A stretch of DNA of 64,000 bases from Variovorax sp. (lineage in GTDB: Bacteria; Pseudomonadota; Gammaproteobacteria; Burkholderiales; Burkholderiaceae_C), in contig JAGIAI010000021.1 in assembly GCA_017744935.1 (NCBI GenBank), forward strand, positions 1 to 64,000. The letters are read 5' to 3'. The notes under the pieces were generated by a model. That model had not been told where the DNA came from. It saw only the letters and a program-made list of their open reading frames with translations, and did not search any database. Positions 17,795 through 26,518 of this stretch are shown here, in pieces (the first letter of the stretch is position 1; the number at the start of each line of letters is the position of its first letter). Position numbers and translations under genes: made by a program.

Positions 17795-17952
17795 TCACTC
17801 GAAGATCACGTCCCGCGAGTTGGTCAAGCGACAGAAGCGCTTGATCCCAGCGATGGACTGCTCGTGTTCCTCGGCGGACAGGGCGCAGCAGCAGTCCTCC
17901 AGCACGATCATTTCGTAGTCGCGGTCATGGCCATCGCGCACCGTCGCTGAGC
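17795..17952 (-). pseudogene. C-terminal fragment of an isochorismatase-like cysteine hydrolase
   Basis: A minus-strand frame ends at TGA 17795-17797. It reads CSATVRDGHDRDYEMIVLED, then CCCALSAEEHEQSIAGIKRF, and ends near NSRDVIFE. This is the C-terminal third of the family, starting at the catalytic-cysteine region (family pattern N-V-C-V-E-S-T-V-R-D-G). Upstream coding is lost where the SMR gene ends at 17955. It has no start codon of its own and is a decayed relic. Confidence 0.75.
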
Positions 17953-17954
17953 AG

Positions 17955-18344
17955 CTATGCCGAATGTCCGCTGCGTGCGACCAGGATCACGCCGACGATG
18001 ATCACGCCGATGCCCAGCCAGCGCTGAAGACCGACGCTTTCGCCGAACAACCACCAGGCCAGCAGCGCATTGACCACGTAGCCGATGGACAGCATCGGGT
18101 AGGCGACGCTCACTTCCACGCGCGACAGCGCGACGATCCACACGACCACGCTGACGGCATAGCAGGCCAGCCCGCCGATGATGCCGGGATGCATCGCGAG
18201 GCCCATGGCAGTGCGCCAAAGCGCACTCGCGCCGGCCGACATGTTGATTTCGCCGGCGGCGTTGGCGCCGGACTTGAGCAGCAACTGTGCGGCTGCGTTC
18301 AGCAGCACGCCGCTGAGGATCCAGAGGAAATCGATGACTTTCAT
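17955..18344 (-). CDS. SMR/EamA-type four-helix membrane transporter
   Basis: The 129-residue protein has four hydrophobic helices. The pattern (FLWILSGVLLNAAAQLLLKSGA; VEVSVAYPMLSIGYVVNALLAWWLFGE; GIGVIIVGVILVARS) matches the small multidrug resistance or ArnE/ArnF-like half-size drug/metabolite transporters. These normally act as dimers in the inner membrane. Partner and substrate are unknown. It lies between the cysteine-hydrolase relic and a 227 bp gap before fetB, so I cannot assign it to an operon. Confidence 0.8.
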   Translation of the reverse strand: MKVIDFLWILSGVLLNAAAQLLLKSGANAAGEINMSAGASALWRTAMGLAMHPGIIGGLACYAVSVVVWIVALSRVEVSVAYPMLSIGYVVNALLAWWLFGESVGLQRWLGIGVIIVGVILVARSGHSA

Positions 18345-18571
18345 TGATTGGCGAGCGAGGCACCGGATGGGCGTCCCACATGGAACGGGTTCGGCGGCGT
18401 CCGATCATATGACGCGCCGCGACGAGTTCGCGGCGGTGGGGACAGTTCGAGGCATCGAGGGAACCGATCCTCTGGACCAGCGCCGAAGCGCCCTCTACCA
18501 GCGCCTGCGAACTGTCTGCCGCGATCTTGAACGACAAATCTTACGCACGTATGAACACGCATACGTTCCCG
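18345..18571. other. Intergenic region between the SMR gene and fetB
   Basis: The stretch is 227 bp. A minus-strand frame starting MSFKIAADSSQALVEG runs through it into the SMR gene, but I recognise nothing in it and see no ribosome site. I report it as non-coding. Confidence 0.4.
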
Positions 18572-19390
18572 TCATTCCTTGCGCCTGGCCGCTTTGGAAT
18601 GGACAAGCCTGTCCATGCGCAAGCGCTGGCGGTCGTCGGTGATGAGGCGGGCCGCGAGCAGCACCGATCCGATCGACGCCAAAGCACCGGCACCCGTCAG
18701 CAACAGCAGCAGCAGGATCTGGTACTTGGCCGATTCGAGCGGGTCCATGCCGGCCAGCAACTGCCCGGTCATGATCCCCGGCAAGGTGATGATGCCCGCC
18801 GCCGACATCTGGTTGATGATCGGAATGATGCCGCGCCGGATCGACGTGCGCACCAGTTCCCTGAGCGCCTCGCGAATGGTTTCGCCCAACGCAAGTTGCG
18901 CCTCGATCGCGGTCCGTCGCACCGCAACGCCGTCGAAGAAGCTGTCGAGCCCCAGGCTGGCCGAATTGAGCACGCTGCCGAGCACGATGCCCAGCAACGG
19001 AATGGCGTAGCGCGGGTCGTGCCATGGCTCCGGCCGGATCGCGGTGAGCAGGGCAAGCACCACCGTCGCCACGCTGGAGACGGACACCGTGACCGCAGCG
19101 ATGCCGTAGTTGCCGCCCTTGCGCAGCCGCCATTCCGGCCGCACGGCGACTTCACGCGCCGCGGCGGCCATCATCAACGCGGCCACGAGCACCGTGAAGA
19201 CCGGCGACTGGGACTGGAACACCAGCCTGAGCACATAGCCGACGAGCAGCAGTTGCACCACCATCCGCACCGCCGCCCACAGGACCTGGCGATGCACGCT
19301 CAACCGCAAGACCATCGACGCGACGGCATTCGCCAGCACCAGCGTCGCCGCGAGCGCGATGTCCGTGAATTGCAGATGGATGACGTTCAT
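18572..19390 (-). CDS. fetB: FetB-type ABC transporter permease (UPF0014)
   Basis: The true start is ATG 19390 (MNVIHLQFTDIALAATLVLAN). It overlaps the upstream ATPase stop by four bases (ATGA), so the two are translationally coupled. The 272-residue product has about seven hydrophobic segments and the family signature region ending IPIINQMSAAGIITLPGIMTGQLLAGMDPLESAKYQ, of which PGIMTGQLLAG is the hallmark. E. coli FetAB exports iron and helps survival of peroxide stress. This pair may therefore act against iron overload, balancing the iron-uptake locus at the start of the window. Confidence 0.87.
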   Translation of the reverse strand: MNVIHLQFTDIALAATLVLANAVASMVLRLSVHRQVLWAAVRMVVQLLLVGYVLRLVFQSQSPVFTVLVAALMMAAAAREVAVRPEWRLRKGGNYGIAAVTVSVSSVATVVLALLTAIRPEPWHDPRYAIPLLGIVLGSVLNSASLGLDSFFDGVAVRRTAIEAQLALGETIREALRELVRTSIRRGIIPIINQMSAAGIITLPGIMTGQLLAGMDPLESAKYQILLLLLLTGAGALASIGSVLLAARLITDDRQRLRMDRLVHSKAARRKE

Positions 19391-20004
19391 TCGCTTTGCA
19401 GACTGCGATCGGCCACAACGAGACGGCGATGCCCGACACGCCCGGCCTGCTCGTCCGAGTGGGTCACCCAGACGATGGCCGTCCCCTTGGCGGTCTCTTC
19501 GCGCAGCACCGCTTCGTAGGCCAGGGTTGACGCCTGGTCGAGCGCCGCGGTCGGCTCGTCGAGCAACAGCACCGAAGGACCGCGCGAAAGCGATCTGACC
19601 AAGGCCAGGCGCTGGCGCTCCCCTGTCGAGAGGTGCATGAGTTCCGCATCCAGGATGGCAGGCGGCAGCCCCAGCGCGGTGACCATCGCGCCCACTCTGT
19701 CGAGATCGGCGCCACCGAAATGCTGGCGCACGACCGGCGACCACCAGGCCGGCTCGGCGGGCTGGTAGATGACCCGGCGGCGCCAGTCCGGCCCGCTCAG
19801 GCGTTCGCGGCGCGCGCCGTCCAGTTCCACCGTGCCCGTCCGAGGCGGATCGAGGTCCGCGATCAATCTCAGCAGCACGGTCTTCCCGGCGCCGGACTTG
19901 CCCATGAGGACCACACACTCACCGGCATCCACGTGAAGATCGAACGGCCCCGCCAGTGCAGAACGAAGGTCATGCACACGAAGTCGCGGAGCGGGCGAAG
20001 ACAT
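19387..20004 (-). CDS. fetA: FetA-type ABC transporter ATP-binding protein
   Basis: This is a 205-residue ABC ATPase from ATG 20004 (MSSPAPRLRV); the frame is open to 20064 without a better start. Walker A is GKSGAGKT at 35-42, the signature is LSTGERQRLALVRSL, and Walker B is VLLLDEPTAALDQ, followed by the switch histidine in WVTHSDEQ. It is a short subunit like E. coli FetA (YbbL). It is the first gene of the fetAB pair, and its stop overlaps the fetB start. Confidence 0.88.
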   Translation of the reverse strand: MSSPAPRLRVHDLRSALAGPFDLHVDAGECVVLMGKSGAGKTVLLRLIADLDPPRTGTVELDGARRERLSGPDWRRRVIYQPAEPAWWSPVVRQHFGGADLDRVGAMVTALGLPPAILDAELMHLSTGERQRLALVRSLSRGPSVLLLDEPTAALDQASTLAYEAVLREETAKGTAIVWVTHSDEQAGRVGHRRLVVADRSLQSE

Positions 20005-20130
20005 CCGCGCTTTGTACAGGCGTTTCGTGACTGTGGCGATGGCCCTCGGCTCGGAACTACGCACCAGGCTTGGACTTCACCCGCAGGCATGGCACGATGC
20101 GCACCACCTCAGCCTGGAGACCCCTCTTCG

Positions 20131-20625
20131 ATGAACGGCCGCTCACGCCTGCAGCGCCTGCTGGACGGCATCAGCGTCGCGATGATGCCGCTGGCGCTGG
20201 CCATCACGCTGCTGCTGTTCCTGCAATGGCCGCTTCGGGACTGGATCGGCAAAGGGTCGACGCAGGCCAACGATCTCGCGCAGTGGCTGTTCGCACTCTA
20301 TGTCGCGGTCGCGATCAACCATGCGCGACGCCGGGGTGCACATCTCGTCGCGCGACCCGACATCCCGCCGACGGGCTCAAGGGGCATCGCTCGGCTGCGC
20401 CGCATCGGCGCGCCGTTATGCGTGCTCCCATGGTCCTTATTCCTCGTGGTCAGCGCGGCTGCGCCGGTGAGCCAGTCGGTCCAAGCGCTCGAACTGTTCC
20501 CGGACAGCTTCAACCCGGGCTATTTCATGATCAAGGTCGCATTGATGTTGATGGGCATCGTGATGCTGCTCCAGTCCGCGCTCGACCTCTTTCACGCACT
20601 GCGCGGCGAGCCGGTGGAATCGTGA
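20131..20625 (+). CDS. TRAP transporter small permease (DctQ-like)
   Basis: The product has 164 residues from ATG 20131, supported by GGAGA at 20116-20120. Four hydrophobic helices are seen (SVAMMPLALAITLLLFL; DLAQWLFALYVAVAI; VLPWSLFLVVSAAAPV; MIKVALMLMGIVMLLQS), the usual DctQ layout. It forms a membrane complex with the large permease, whose start overlaps its stop. The periplasmic DctP protein that would define the substrate is not in the window. Confidence 0.82.
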   Translation: MNGRSRLQRLLDGISVAMMPLALAITLLLFLQWPLRDWIGKGSTQANDLAQWLFALYVAVAINHARRRGAHLVARPDIPPTGSRGIARLRRIGAPLCVLPWSLFLVVSAAAPVSQSVQALELFPDSFNPGYFMIKVALMLMGIVMLLQSALDLFHALRGEPVES

Positions 20626-22112
20626 TGGATATGGGCTGGTTCGGACTCGCCCTGCTCCTGCTGGCGCTGGTGCTGATGATGACCACCGGCTGGCCGACCT
20701 ATGCCGTGTTGCTCGGCGTGTGTTCGGCCGGCACCTTGGCGGGACTGGCATCGGGCGCCATCGACGCCGCCGTGCTCGGAACGCTGCCCACGCGCATCGT
20801 CGGCCTGCTCGATCGCGATCTTCTGCAGGCGCTGGCGCTGTATGCGCTGGTCGGCGCCCTGCTGAATCGGCTCATGCTTGCTGACAGCCTCTACGCCGGT
20901 CTCGACAACGTACTGCGGCGGCGCACGCCAGCGGCGGCACCCGAACTCGCCGGGCTCGGACTCGGCGTGATGCTCGCGCCGATGAACGGATCGGTCGGCG
21001 CCAGCCTGCTGACGCTGTCCCGCACCGCGGACGCGAAGTGGGCCACCGAAGGACGACCACCCGCGCGGCGCACGGCGATGGTCGCGCTTGCGAGCACGCT
21101 CGGGGTGATCGTACCGCCCTCGCTGGTCCTGCTGCTGCTCGGCGACGCGATGCTGCAGGCGCATACCGAGGGCGTGAACCTTGCACAGGCGATGGGCCTG
21201 CCGCATGCGGGTGCGGCGGTCCGCATCGTCAATACGCAGGACATTCTTCAGGCCACGCTGCTGCCCGGCGCCGTGCTGCTGGTGCTGTGGGCGATGCTGA
21301 TCCTTTTCACCGCACCGCGGGCGACTCGAACCACGGCGCCTGTGCCATTGACGACAGGCGAACGCGCTTCGCTCTGCGTGGTGCCACTGGTCATCGTGGT
21401 CCTGCTGTCGCTGGTCGCGATCGGCAAGGTGCGCGCCGTCGAAGCGGCAGCCACCGCGGGAATGCTGCTGCTGGGCTGGGGTGTCCTGTCGCGCAGGCTG
21501 ACCGGGCCGCTGCTCTGGCTGGTGCTCGACGAGGCCATGTCGCTGACCGGTGCGCTGTTCGCCCTGCTGGTTGCCGCGACCAGCTTCTCGCTGCTCCTGC
21601 GCATCCTCGGCACCGACAAGCTCGCGGTGCAACTGATGCAATCAATGCAGGGACATCCGGTGCTGGCGACGCTGACCGTGCTCGGCGTGCTGCTGGCGTG
21701 CGCCTTCGTGCTGGATGCCTTCGAACTCATCTTCCTGGTGGTGCCGATCGTCATGCCACCGCTTCTTGCACAGATCGACGATGCCGCCTGGGTCTCGACG
21801 CTGGCACTGTTCGCGCTGCAGGCGGGTTTCCTGCTACCGCCCTTCGGCTATGCGGTCGTGCTGGCGCGCGGCCACACTTCGCCCCGGCCCGAGTCATGGC
21901 GTGTGCTTGCAGTGCTCGCGCCCTATCTCATCGCGCTGCTGCTGGTCATGGGCATGGTGATCGCGTGGCCCGCCACCACCCGCTGGCTGCGCACCGCGCC
22001 GGCGACTCTTGCACCGGACGAGAGCATGCGACCAGACCAGATCGACCAGCTCATGCGCGAGATGTCGACGCCCTCGGACGACGCCCCGCCCGAGCCACCG
22101 CCCGATCAGTGA
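20625..22112 (+). CDS. TRAP transporter large permease (DctM-like)
   Basis: The start ATG (20625) overlaps the DctQ stop as TGATG. The product is 495 residues, longer than the usual 430 or so. It has about a dozen hydrophobic helices, with features of the family in GLGVMLAPMNGSVGASLLTLSRTA, TLGVIVPPSLVLLLLG and FELIFLVVPIVMPPLL. The extra C-terminal tail (ESMRPDQIDQLMREMSTPSDD...PPDQ) is acidic and Pro-rich and probably cytoplasmic or unstructured. Its last 62 bp overlap the 3' end of the convergent LysR gene. Substrate is unknown; family members carry carboxylates using a sodium gradient. Confidence 0.85.
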   Translation: MDMGWFGLALLLLALVLMMTTGWPTYAVLLGVCSAGTLAGLASGAIDAAVLGTLPTRIVGLLDRDLLQALALYALVGALLNRLMLADSLYAGLDNVLRRRTPAAAPELAGLGLGVMLAPMNGSVGASLLTLSRTADAKWATEGRPPARRTAMVALASTLGVIVPPSLVLLLLGDAMLQAHTEGVNLAQAMGLPHAGAAVRIVNTQDILQATLLPGAVLLVLWAMLILFTAPRATRTTAPVPLTTGERASLCVVPLVIVVLLSLVAIGKVRAVEAAATAGMLLLGWGVLSRRLTGPLLWLVLDEAMSLTGALFALLVAATSFSLLLRILGTDKLAVQLMQSMQGHPVLATLTVLGVLLACAFVLDAFELIFLVVPIVMPPLLAQIDDAAWVSTLALFALQAGFLLPPFGYAVVLARGHTSPRPESWRVLAVLAPYLIALLLVMGMVIAWPATTRWLRTAPATLAPDESMRPDQIDQLMREMSTPSDDAPPEPPPDQ

Positions 22113-23046
22113 CGCGCGACCGCTGCGCGTCGACCTCTTTCCTGACGGCGGCAAAGTGCGCCCTGACGACCTTGAACGCCCGCTCGGCCGCCGGCAGGCG
22201 CGTGCGACCCGCTTGCTCGATGATGCCCAGCGTCAGTTGCAGGTTGAGCACTGGCTGGACGTCGAGCCGCACGAGCGTTCCTGCGCGCAGCGCCGAGATC
22301 ACCGCCACATCGGTCGAAGGCGCGATTGCATCGCTTGAGGTGAGCAGCGTGAGCACGGTGGAAACGTCGTTCGTGCTCGCGGCGAAATGCGCCTGCAAGG
22401 GCAGGGAGAGCCCGTACAGCACCGCCATGCGGCGAAGCAGCGCCTCGTTGGCATAGCCGGACATGATCAGCGGATAGCGCTGCAGGTCTTCGATGCCGAT
22501 ACGCGAAGCGCCGGCCAGCGGATGGTCGCGCCTGGCGAACCATCCGAAGGTGCAGTCGTAGACCGGCTCGGCACTCAGGCTGTCGTCCGCCTCGGCGGCC
22601 CGCACATCGCCCACGAAGAAGTCGAGTTCCTCGCGTTGCAGCGCAGCCAGCAGCACATCGGTGCTCTGCACCAGCGTCGACAGCCGCAAGCCGGGCGCGG
22701 CAGAGAGCAATTCGAGCACCATGGGACCGAGCAGCGTCATGGCAATCGACGAGCCCATGCCGAAAGACAAGGAACCAAGCTCGCCCGAACGCATGAGCGC
22801 CAGGGAGCGCGCGCCCTCCCGCTCGTCGAACACGATGCGTCGCGCCCGCTCGGCATAGGTCTCGGCATAGGGCGTGGGACGCAGCCTCCGGTCCTGGCGG
22901 TCGAACAACGGGACGCGCAACTCGTCTTCGAGTGCACGCAGGCTGCGCGAAAGCGCCGGCGGGCTCAGGTGCACGGCCTCTGCTGCCGCGGCGAGCGAGC
23001 CGAAGTCCATCACGGCAAGGAAGTGGCGTAGCTGGCGAGTATTCAA
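22051..23046 (-). CDS. LysR-family transcriptional regulator
   Basis: The start is probably TTG at 23046 (L-N-T-R-Q-L-R-H-F), with ACGGAG about eight bases upstream; the frame stays open much further but only as antisense of neighbouring genes. The 331-residue product has a LysR winged helix (FGSLAAAAEAVHLSPPALSRSLRALEDEL) and an effector-binding domain. It carries about 20 extra residues at the C-terminus, read from DNA antisense to the TRAP gene. It is divergent from the amidotransferase operon, with a palindrome between them, and is most likely its regulator. Confidence 0.87.
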   Translation of the reverse strand: MNTRQLRHFLAVMDFGSLAAAAEAVHLSPPALSRSLRALEDELRVPLFDRQDRRLRPTPYAETYAERARRIVFDEREGARSLALMRSGELGSLSFGMGSSIAMTLLGPMVLELLSAAPGLRLSTLVQSTDVLLAALQREELDFFVGDVRAAEADDSLSAEPVYDCTFGWFARRDHPLAGASRIGIEDLQRYPLIMSGYANEALLRRMAVLYGLSLPLQAHFAASTNDVSTVLTLLTSSDAIAPSTDVAVISALRAGTLVRLDVQPVLNLQLTLGIIEQAGRTRLPAAERAFKVVRAHFAAVRKEVDAQRSRVTDRAVARAGRRPRASTSRA

Positions 23047-23062
23047 GGGACAGGCTCCGTGA

Positions 23063-23109
23063 CTTGCAAATATTGCAAGCTGATGACAGAGAACTTGCAA
23101 TTTACGCAA
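23063..23109. promoter_or_regulatory. LysR-type operator region
   Basis: CTTGCAA (23063-23069), ATA, TTGCAAG (23073-23079) is a perfect 7 bp inverted repeat that fits the LysR T-N11-A pattern. A second, looser pair follows: CTTGCAA at 23094-23100 and GCAAT at 23106-23110. Placement between the LysR start and the first gene of the divergent operon fits a recognition site plus an activation site. Confidence 0.6.
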
Positions 23110-23136
23110 TCGTCCCCGATTCCTAGACTCGCGGCA

Positions 23137-23952
23137 ATGGGCCACAACGCCATGACCGACTCCACCCTTTCCACCCCTCCAGGCCGCCCGTTGGTGGCGA
23201 TCGCCGCCGACCGTATCGAGCGCCACATGCATCCTGCGCACGCCCTGCTGCATGGTTATGTGCGCGCGGTGTCCGAACTGGCCTCTGCCTTGCCCCTGGC
23301 GCTGCCTGCGGCACCGCAGGCCATGGACGCCGAGAGCCTGATCCATGGCATCGACGGCGTCGTGCTGACCGGCAGCCCCTCCAACGTCGCACCCGAACGC
23401 TATGGGGCCGACGCCCTGCCAGACAGCGTGCTGCTCGACCGCGAACGTGACGCCACCGTGCTGCCGCTGCTGCCGCTGCTCGTCGCCGCCGGCGTCCCGG
23501 TGCTGGGCGTGTGCCGCGGCTTCCAGGAGATGAACGTCGCCTGGGGCGGCACGCTGGATGCCGCCGTCCACACCCGTGATGGCAGGCTCGACCATCGCGA
23601 AGGCGATCACGACCGGCCCATCCAGAACTGGTACGACGACAGCCATGAGATCCATATTGCGCCGGGTGGCGTGCTCGCCGGCCTCCTGCCGCTGCGCCGA
23701 CTCTCGGTCAATTCGCTGCATCACCAGGGCATCGAGCGCCTTGGCACTGGCCTGCGCACCGAAGCCGTTGCGCCCGACGGACTGGTCGAGGCCTTCTCTG
23801 TCGAGGGCGCTCCTTCGTTCGCACTGGCGGTGCAGTGGCACCCCGAGATGCGCATCGACGATTGCCCGCTCGCGCAAGCCATCTTCCGCGCCTTCGGCGC
23901 AGCGTGCCGCGCCCGTCGCGCCCGTCGCGCTCGCCGCCTGATCCTTTCCTGA
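23137..23952 (+). CDS. Gamma-glutamyl hydrolase, class I amidotransferase-like (PuuD family)
   Basis: I take ATG 23137 (MGHNAMTDS) or 23152; the longer frame from 23059 would include the operator. The product is 271 residues. The peptidase C26 triad is visible: nucleophile C126 in GVCRGFQEMN, and H235 and E237 in VQWHPEM. PuuD cleaves gamma-glutamyl-GABA in putrescine catabolism, and relatives act on other gamma-glutamyl amides. It is followed 5 bp later by a DUF2817 peptidase and then a transporter, which suggests an operon for uptake and hydrolysis of an amide or peptide. The C-terminus is Arg-rich (RARRARRARR). Confidence 0.85.
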   Translation: MGHNAMTDSTLSTPPGRPLVAIAADRIERHMHPAHALLHGYVRAVSELASALPLALPAAPQAMDAESLIHGIDGVVLTGSPSNVAPERYGADALPDSVLLDRERDATVLPLLPLLVAAGVPVLGVCRGFQEMNVAWGGTLDAAVHTRDGRLDHREGDHDRPIQNWYDDSHEIHIAPGGVLAGLLPLRRLSVNSLHHQGIERLGTGLRTEAVAPDGLVEAFSVEGAPSFALAVQWHPEMRIDDCPLAQAIFRAFGAACRARRARRARRLILS

Positions 23953-23957
23953 CTGCC

Positions 23958-25049
23958 ATGAACGACACCGCCTCCTTCGATCTCTTCAGCCCCAACTACG
24001 CTACGGCGCGGCGGAAATTCCTCGATGCCGCGGCAGCGCGCGGCCTGCCGGTCGACAGCCGCGAGCTGGACCTGCCGGGCGCCGAAGGCGAGACCCTGGC
24101 GATGGACGTGGTGCTCGACGGCCCGGCCGATGCGAGCCGGATGCTGGTCGTGCTCAGCGGCGTGCACGGCGTGGAGGGCTTCTGCGGATCGGCGATCCAG
24201 CTCGGCATGCTGCGGCTCGGGCCGCCTGCGCACACGGACACTGCGGTGCTGCACGTCCACGCGATCAATCCGTACGGCTTCTCGCATCTGCGCCGGGTGA
24301 CGCAGGAGAACGTCGACCTCAATCGCAACTTTGTCGACTTCGGCAAGCCCCCGCCCATCAACGCGGGCTACGGGGAGATCCACGACTCGCTGCTTCCGGC
24401 CGACTGGCCTCCGTCGCGCGAAGCCGAGGCTGCCCTGGCGGCCTACCGTGACAAGCACGGCGAGCGCGGATTGCAGCGCGCCATCGGCCTCGGACAGCAT
24501 GCGCATGCGGACGGCATGTTCTTCGGCGGGCGCGCGCCCACGTGGAGCAACCGCACCTTCCGCGCCGTCCTGCGCCAATACGCAACGCAAGCGCGCGAGA
24601 TCGCCTCGATCGACATCCACACGGGCCTTGGGCCCTACGGCGTCGGCGAACGCATCTTCGCGAGCTTCGACAACGGGGTGCTGCCGCGCGCGCAGCAGTG
24701 GTGGGGCGAACTCACCGACGTGCACGCGGGAAGCTCGACCAGCATTCCGATGACCGGTCCCATCCAGACGGCGCTCTTCGAGGAATGCCCCCAGGCCGTG
24801 CACATCGGCATCTGCCTCGAATACGGCACGCACCCCAACGAGCGCGTGATGCCCGCGCTGCGCGCCGAACACTGGATGCATCGCCACGGCGCCGACGACA
24901 GCGTCCAGGCTCTGCACATCAAGCAGGCGCTCAAGGACGCCTTCTACCCCGACGCGGAAGACTGGAAGCAGGCGATCTGGCACCAGGGACGCGAGGCCTG
25001 TCTGCAGGCCATCGACGGCCTGCAGCCGGCCCGCGCGTCGCAAGTCTGA
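23958..25049 (+). CDS. DUF2817 family zinc carboxypeptidase-like protein (M14-like)
   Basis: The 363-residue product from ATG 23958 carries features of DUF2817, which resembles the M14 metallocarboxypeptidase fold. GVHGVEGFCGS holds the H70-x2-E73 zinc pair, VDLNRNFVDF resembles the substrate-binding N-R pair of M14 enzymes, and SIDIHTGLGPYG supplies a third histidine. No signal peptide is seen, so it is probably cytoplasmic. It sits between the gamma-glutamyl hydrolase and an MHS transporter in one operon and probably acts on the same imported compound. The exact substrate is not predictable. Confidence 0.8.
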   Translation: MNDTASFDLFSPNYATARRKFLDAAAARGLPVDSRELDLPGAEGETLAMDVVLDGPADASRMLVVLSGVHGVEGFCGSAIQLGMLRLGPPAHTDTAVLHVHAINPYGFSHLRRVTQENVDLNRNFVDFGKPPPINAGYGEIHDSLLPADWPPSREAEAALAAYRDKHGERGLQRAIGLGQHAHADGMFFGGRAPTWSNRTFRAVLRQYATQAREIASIDIHTGLGPYGVGERIFASFDNGVLPRAQQWWGELTDVHAGSSTSIPMTGPIQTALFEECPQAVHIGICLEYGTHPNERVMPALRAEHWMHRHGADDSVQALHIKQALKDAFYPDAEDWKQAIWHQGREACLQAIDGLQPARASQV

Positions 25050-25097
25050 TTGCGCACGCCCGATCCGCACCACGCACACTCCACACCCAGGATCCCC

Positions 25098-26429
25098 ATG
25101 AACGCCACCACCCTCGGTTCCAATCCCGTGCAGCCGATCCTCCATCCGAGCGACGCCGCCCATGACACCGCGCCATCGCGCATCAGCCGCAAGGCGGTCG
25201 CGGCCGCGGTCGCTGGCAATGCGCTGGAGTTCTACGACTTCGTCATCTACGCGTATTTCGCGGTCTATATCGGCAAGACCTTCTTCCCGGTGAGCGGCGA
25301 GTTCGGCAGCCTGCTCGCGGCGGTCGCGACCTTCGGCGTGGGCTTCTTCACCCGGCCGCTGGGCGGCGTGCTCATCGGTGCATTCGCCGACAAGGCGGGC
25401 CGCAAGCCGGCCATGATCCTCACGGTGGCGCTCATCACCGTCGGCACGCTCGGTCTTGCAGCCACGCCGGGTTACGCCAGCATCGGCATCGCGGCGCCGA
25501 TCATCGTGGTGTTCTGCCGGCTGCTGCAGGGCCTCGCCCTCGGCGGCGAAGTGGGTCCGGCCACCGCACTCTTGATCGAGGCCGCGCCCAAGGGAAAGCG
25601 CGGCTTCTATTCGAGCTGGCAGATTGCCAGCCAGGGTCTCGCGGTCGCCGTGGGCGGATGCCTGGGCGTGGGCCTGTCGCTCGCGCTGTCGCCCGAGCAA
25701 TTGGCGTCCTGGGGCTGGCGCGTTCCTTTCCTGCTGAGCCTCGCGCTGGTGCCGATCGCGCTCTACATCCGACGCAGCCTGCCGGAGACGCATGACAGCG
25801 GCCACCAGCGCAGCGGCACGGCCATCGTCCGCGCGGTGTTCCACGAGCATCGCCGGATCCTGCTGCTCGGCGTGCTGGCCACGGCATCGACCGCGGTGGC
25901 CTCGCAGGTGGGCAACTACATGGTGACCTACGCGGTGCAGGTGCTCAAGCTGCCCGCCGCGGTCGCACAAGGCAGCGTGCTCATGGGCGGACTGATGACC
26001 TTCGTCTTCGCACTGGTGGGCGGCGCGCTGTGCGACAGCCACGGCCGCCGCATCGTCAACATGCTGCCGCGCCTCGCGCTGCTGGTGCTGATCGTGCCGC
26101 TCTTCATGTGGCTGGCCGGCGCGCCGAGCGTTGCCACGCTGCTTGCGGTGTCGGCCGTTCTGGCCTCGCTCACCGCCATGTTCGGCACCGCCGGCCTGGT
26201 GCAGGTGCCCGAGTTGCTGCCCATGGCCGTGCGGAGCACCGGCCTCTCGCTGGTCTACGCGATCGGCACGTCGATCTTCGGCGGCACCACGCAGTTCGTC
26301 GTCACCTGGCTGCTGGCGCTCACGAAGAACCCCATGGCACCGGCCTGGTACGTGGTGGTCATGAGCGCGATCAGCCTCTGGGCGATGTGGATGCTGCCGG
26401 AGTCGCGCGACGTGGACGTGCGGCAATAG
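25098..26429 (+). CDS. MHS-family MFS transporter
   Basis: The 443-residue transporter has 12 predicted helices. The metabolite:H+ symporter group is marked by GNALEFYDFVIYAYFAVYIGK, FFTRPLGGVLIGAFADKAGRKPAM and RLLQGLALGGEVGPATALLIE. Relatives take up citrate, betaine, proline, shikimate or aromatic acids with protons. It is the last gene of the LysR-controlled operon and probably imports the substrate of the two hydrolases before it. An 89 bp gap separates it from the patatin gene. Confidence 0.85.
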   Translation: MNATTLGSNPVQPILHPSDAAHDTAPSRISRKAVAAAVAGNALEFYDFVIYAYFAVYIGKTFFPVSGEFGSLLAAVATFGVGFFTRPLGGVLIGAFADKAGRKPAMILTVALITVGTLGLAATPGYASIGIAAPIIVVFCRLLQGLALGGEVGPATALLIEAAPKGKRGFYSSWQIASQGLAVAVGGCLGVGLSLALSPEQLASWGWRVPFLLSLALVPIALYIRRSLPETHDSGHQRSGTAIVRAVFHEHRRILLLGVLATASTAVASQVGNYMVTYAVQVLKLPAAVAQGSVLMGGLMTFVFALVGGALCDSHGRRIVNMLPRLALLVLIVPLFMWLAGAPSVATLLAVSAVLASLTAMFGTAGLVQVPELLPMAVRSTGLSLVYAIGTSIFGGTTQFVVTWLLALTKNPMAPAWYVVVMSAISLWAMWMLPESRDVDVRQ

Positions 26430-26518
26430 CTTGTACCCATCGCCAATCGGGGCGATGTCGCGCGCGGGGCGCTTGCGTAGGATGATCCCGGTCGATCGTC
26501 CACGCGAATGGAGCAAGC

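Noticed and set aside
18345..18537. Possible short minus-strand gene starting MSFKIAADSS
   Set aside because: No stop before it enters the SMR gene, no recognisable domain and no ribosome site.
20592..21641. 349-codon minus-strand frame over the TRAP genes
   Set aside because: Gln/His/Arg-rich shadow of DctM; no domain and no ribosome site.
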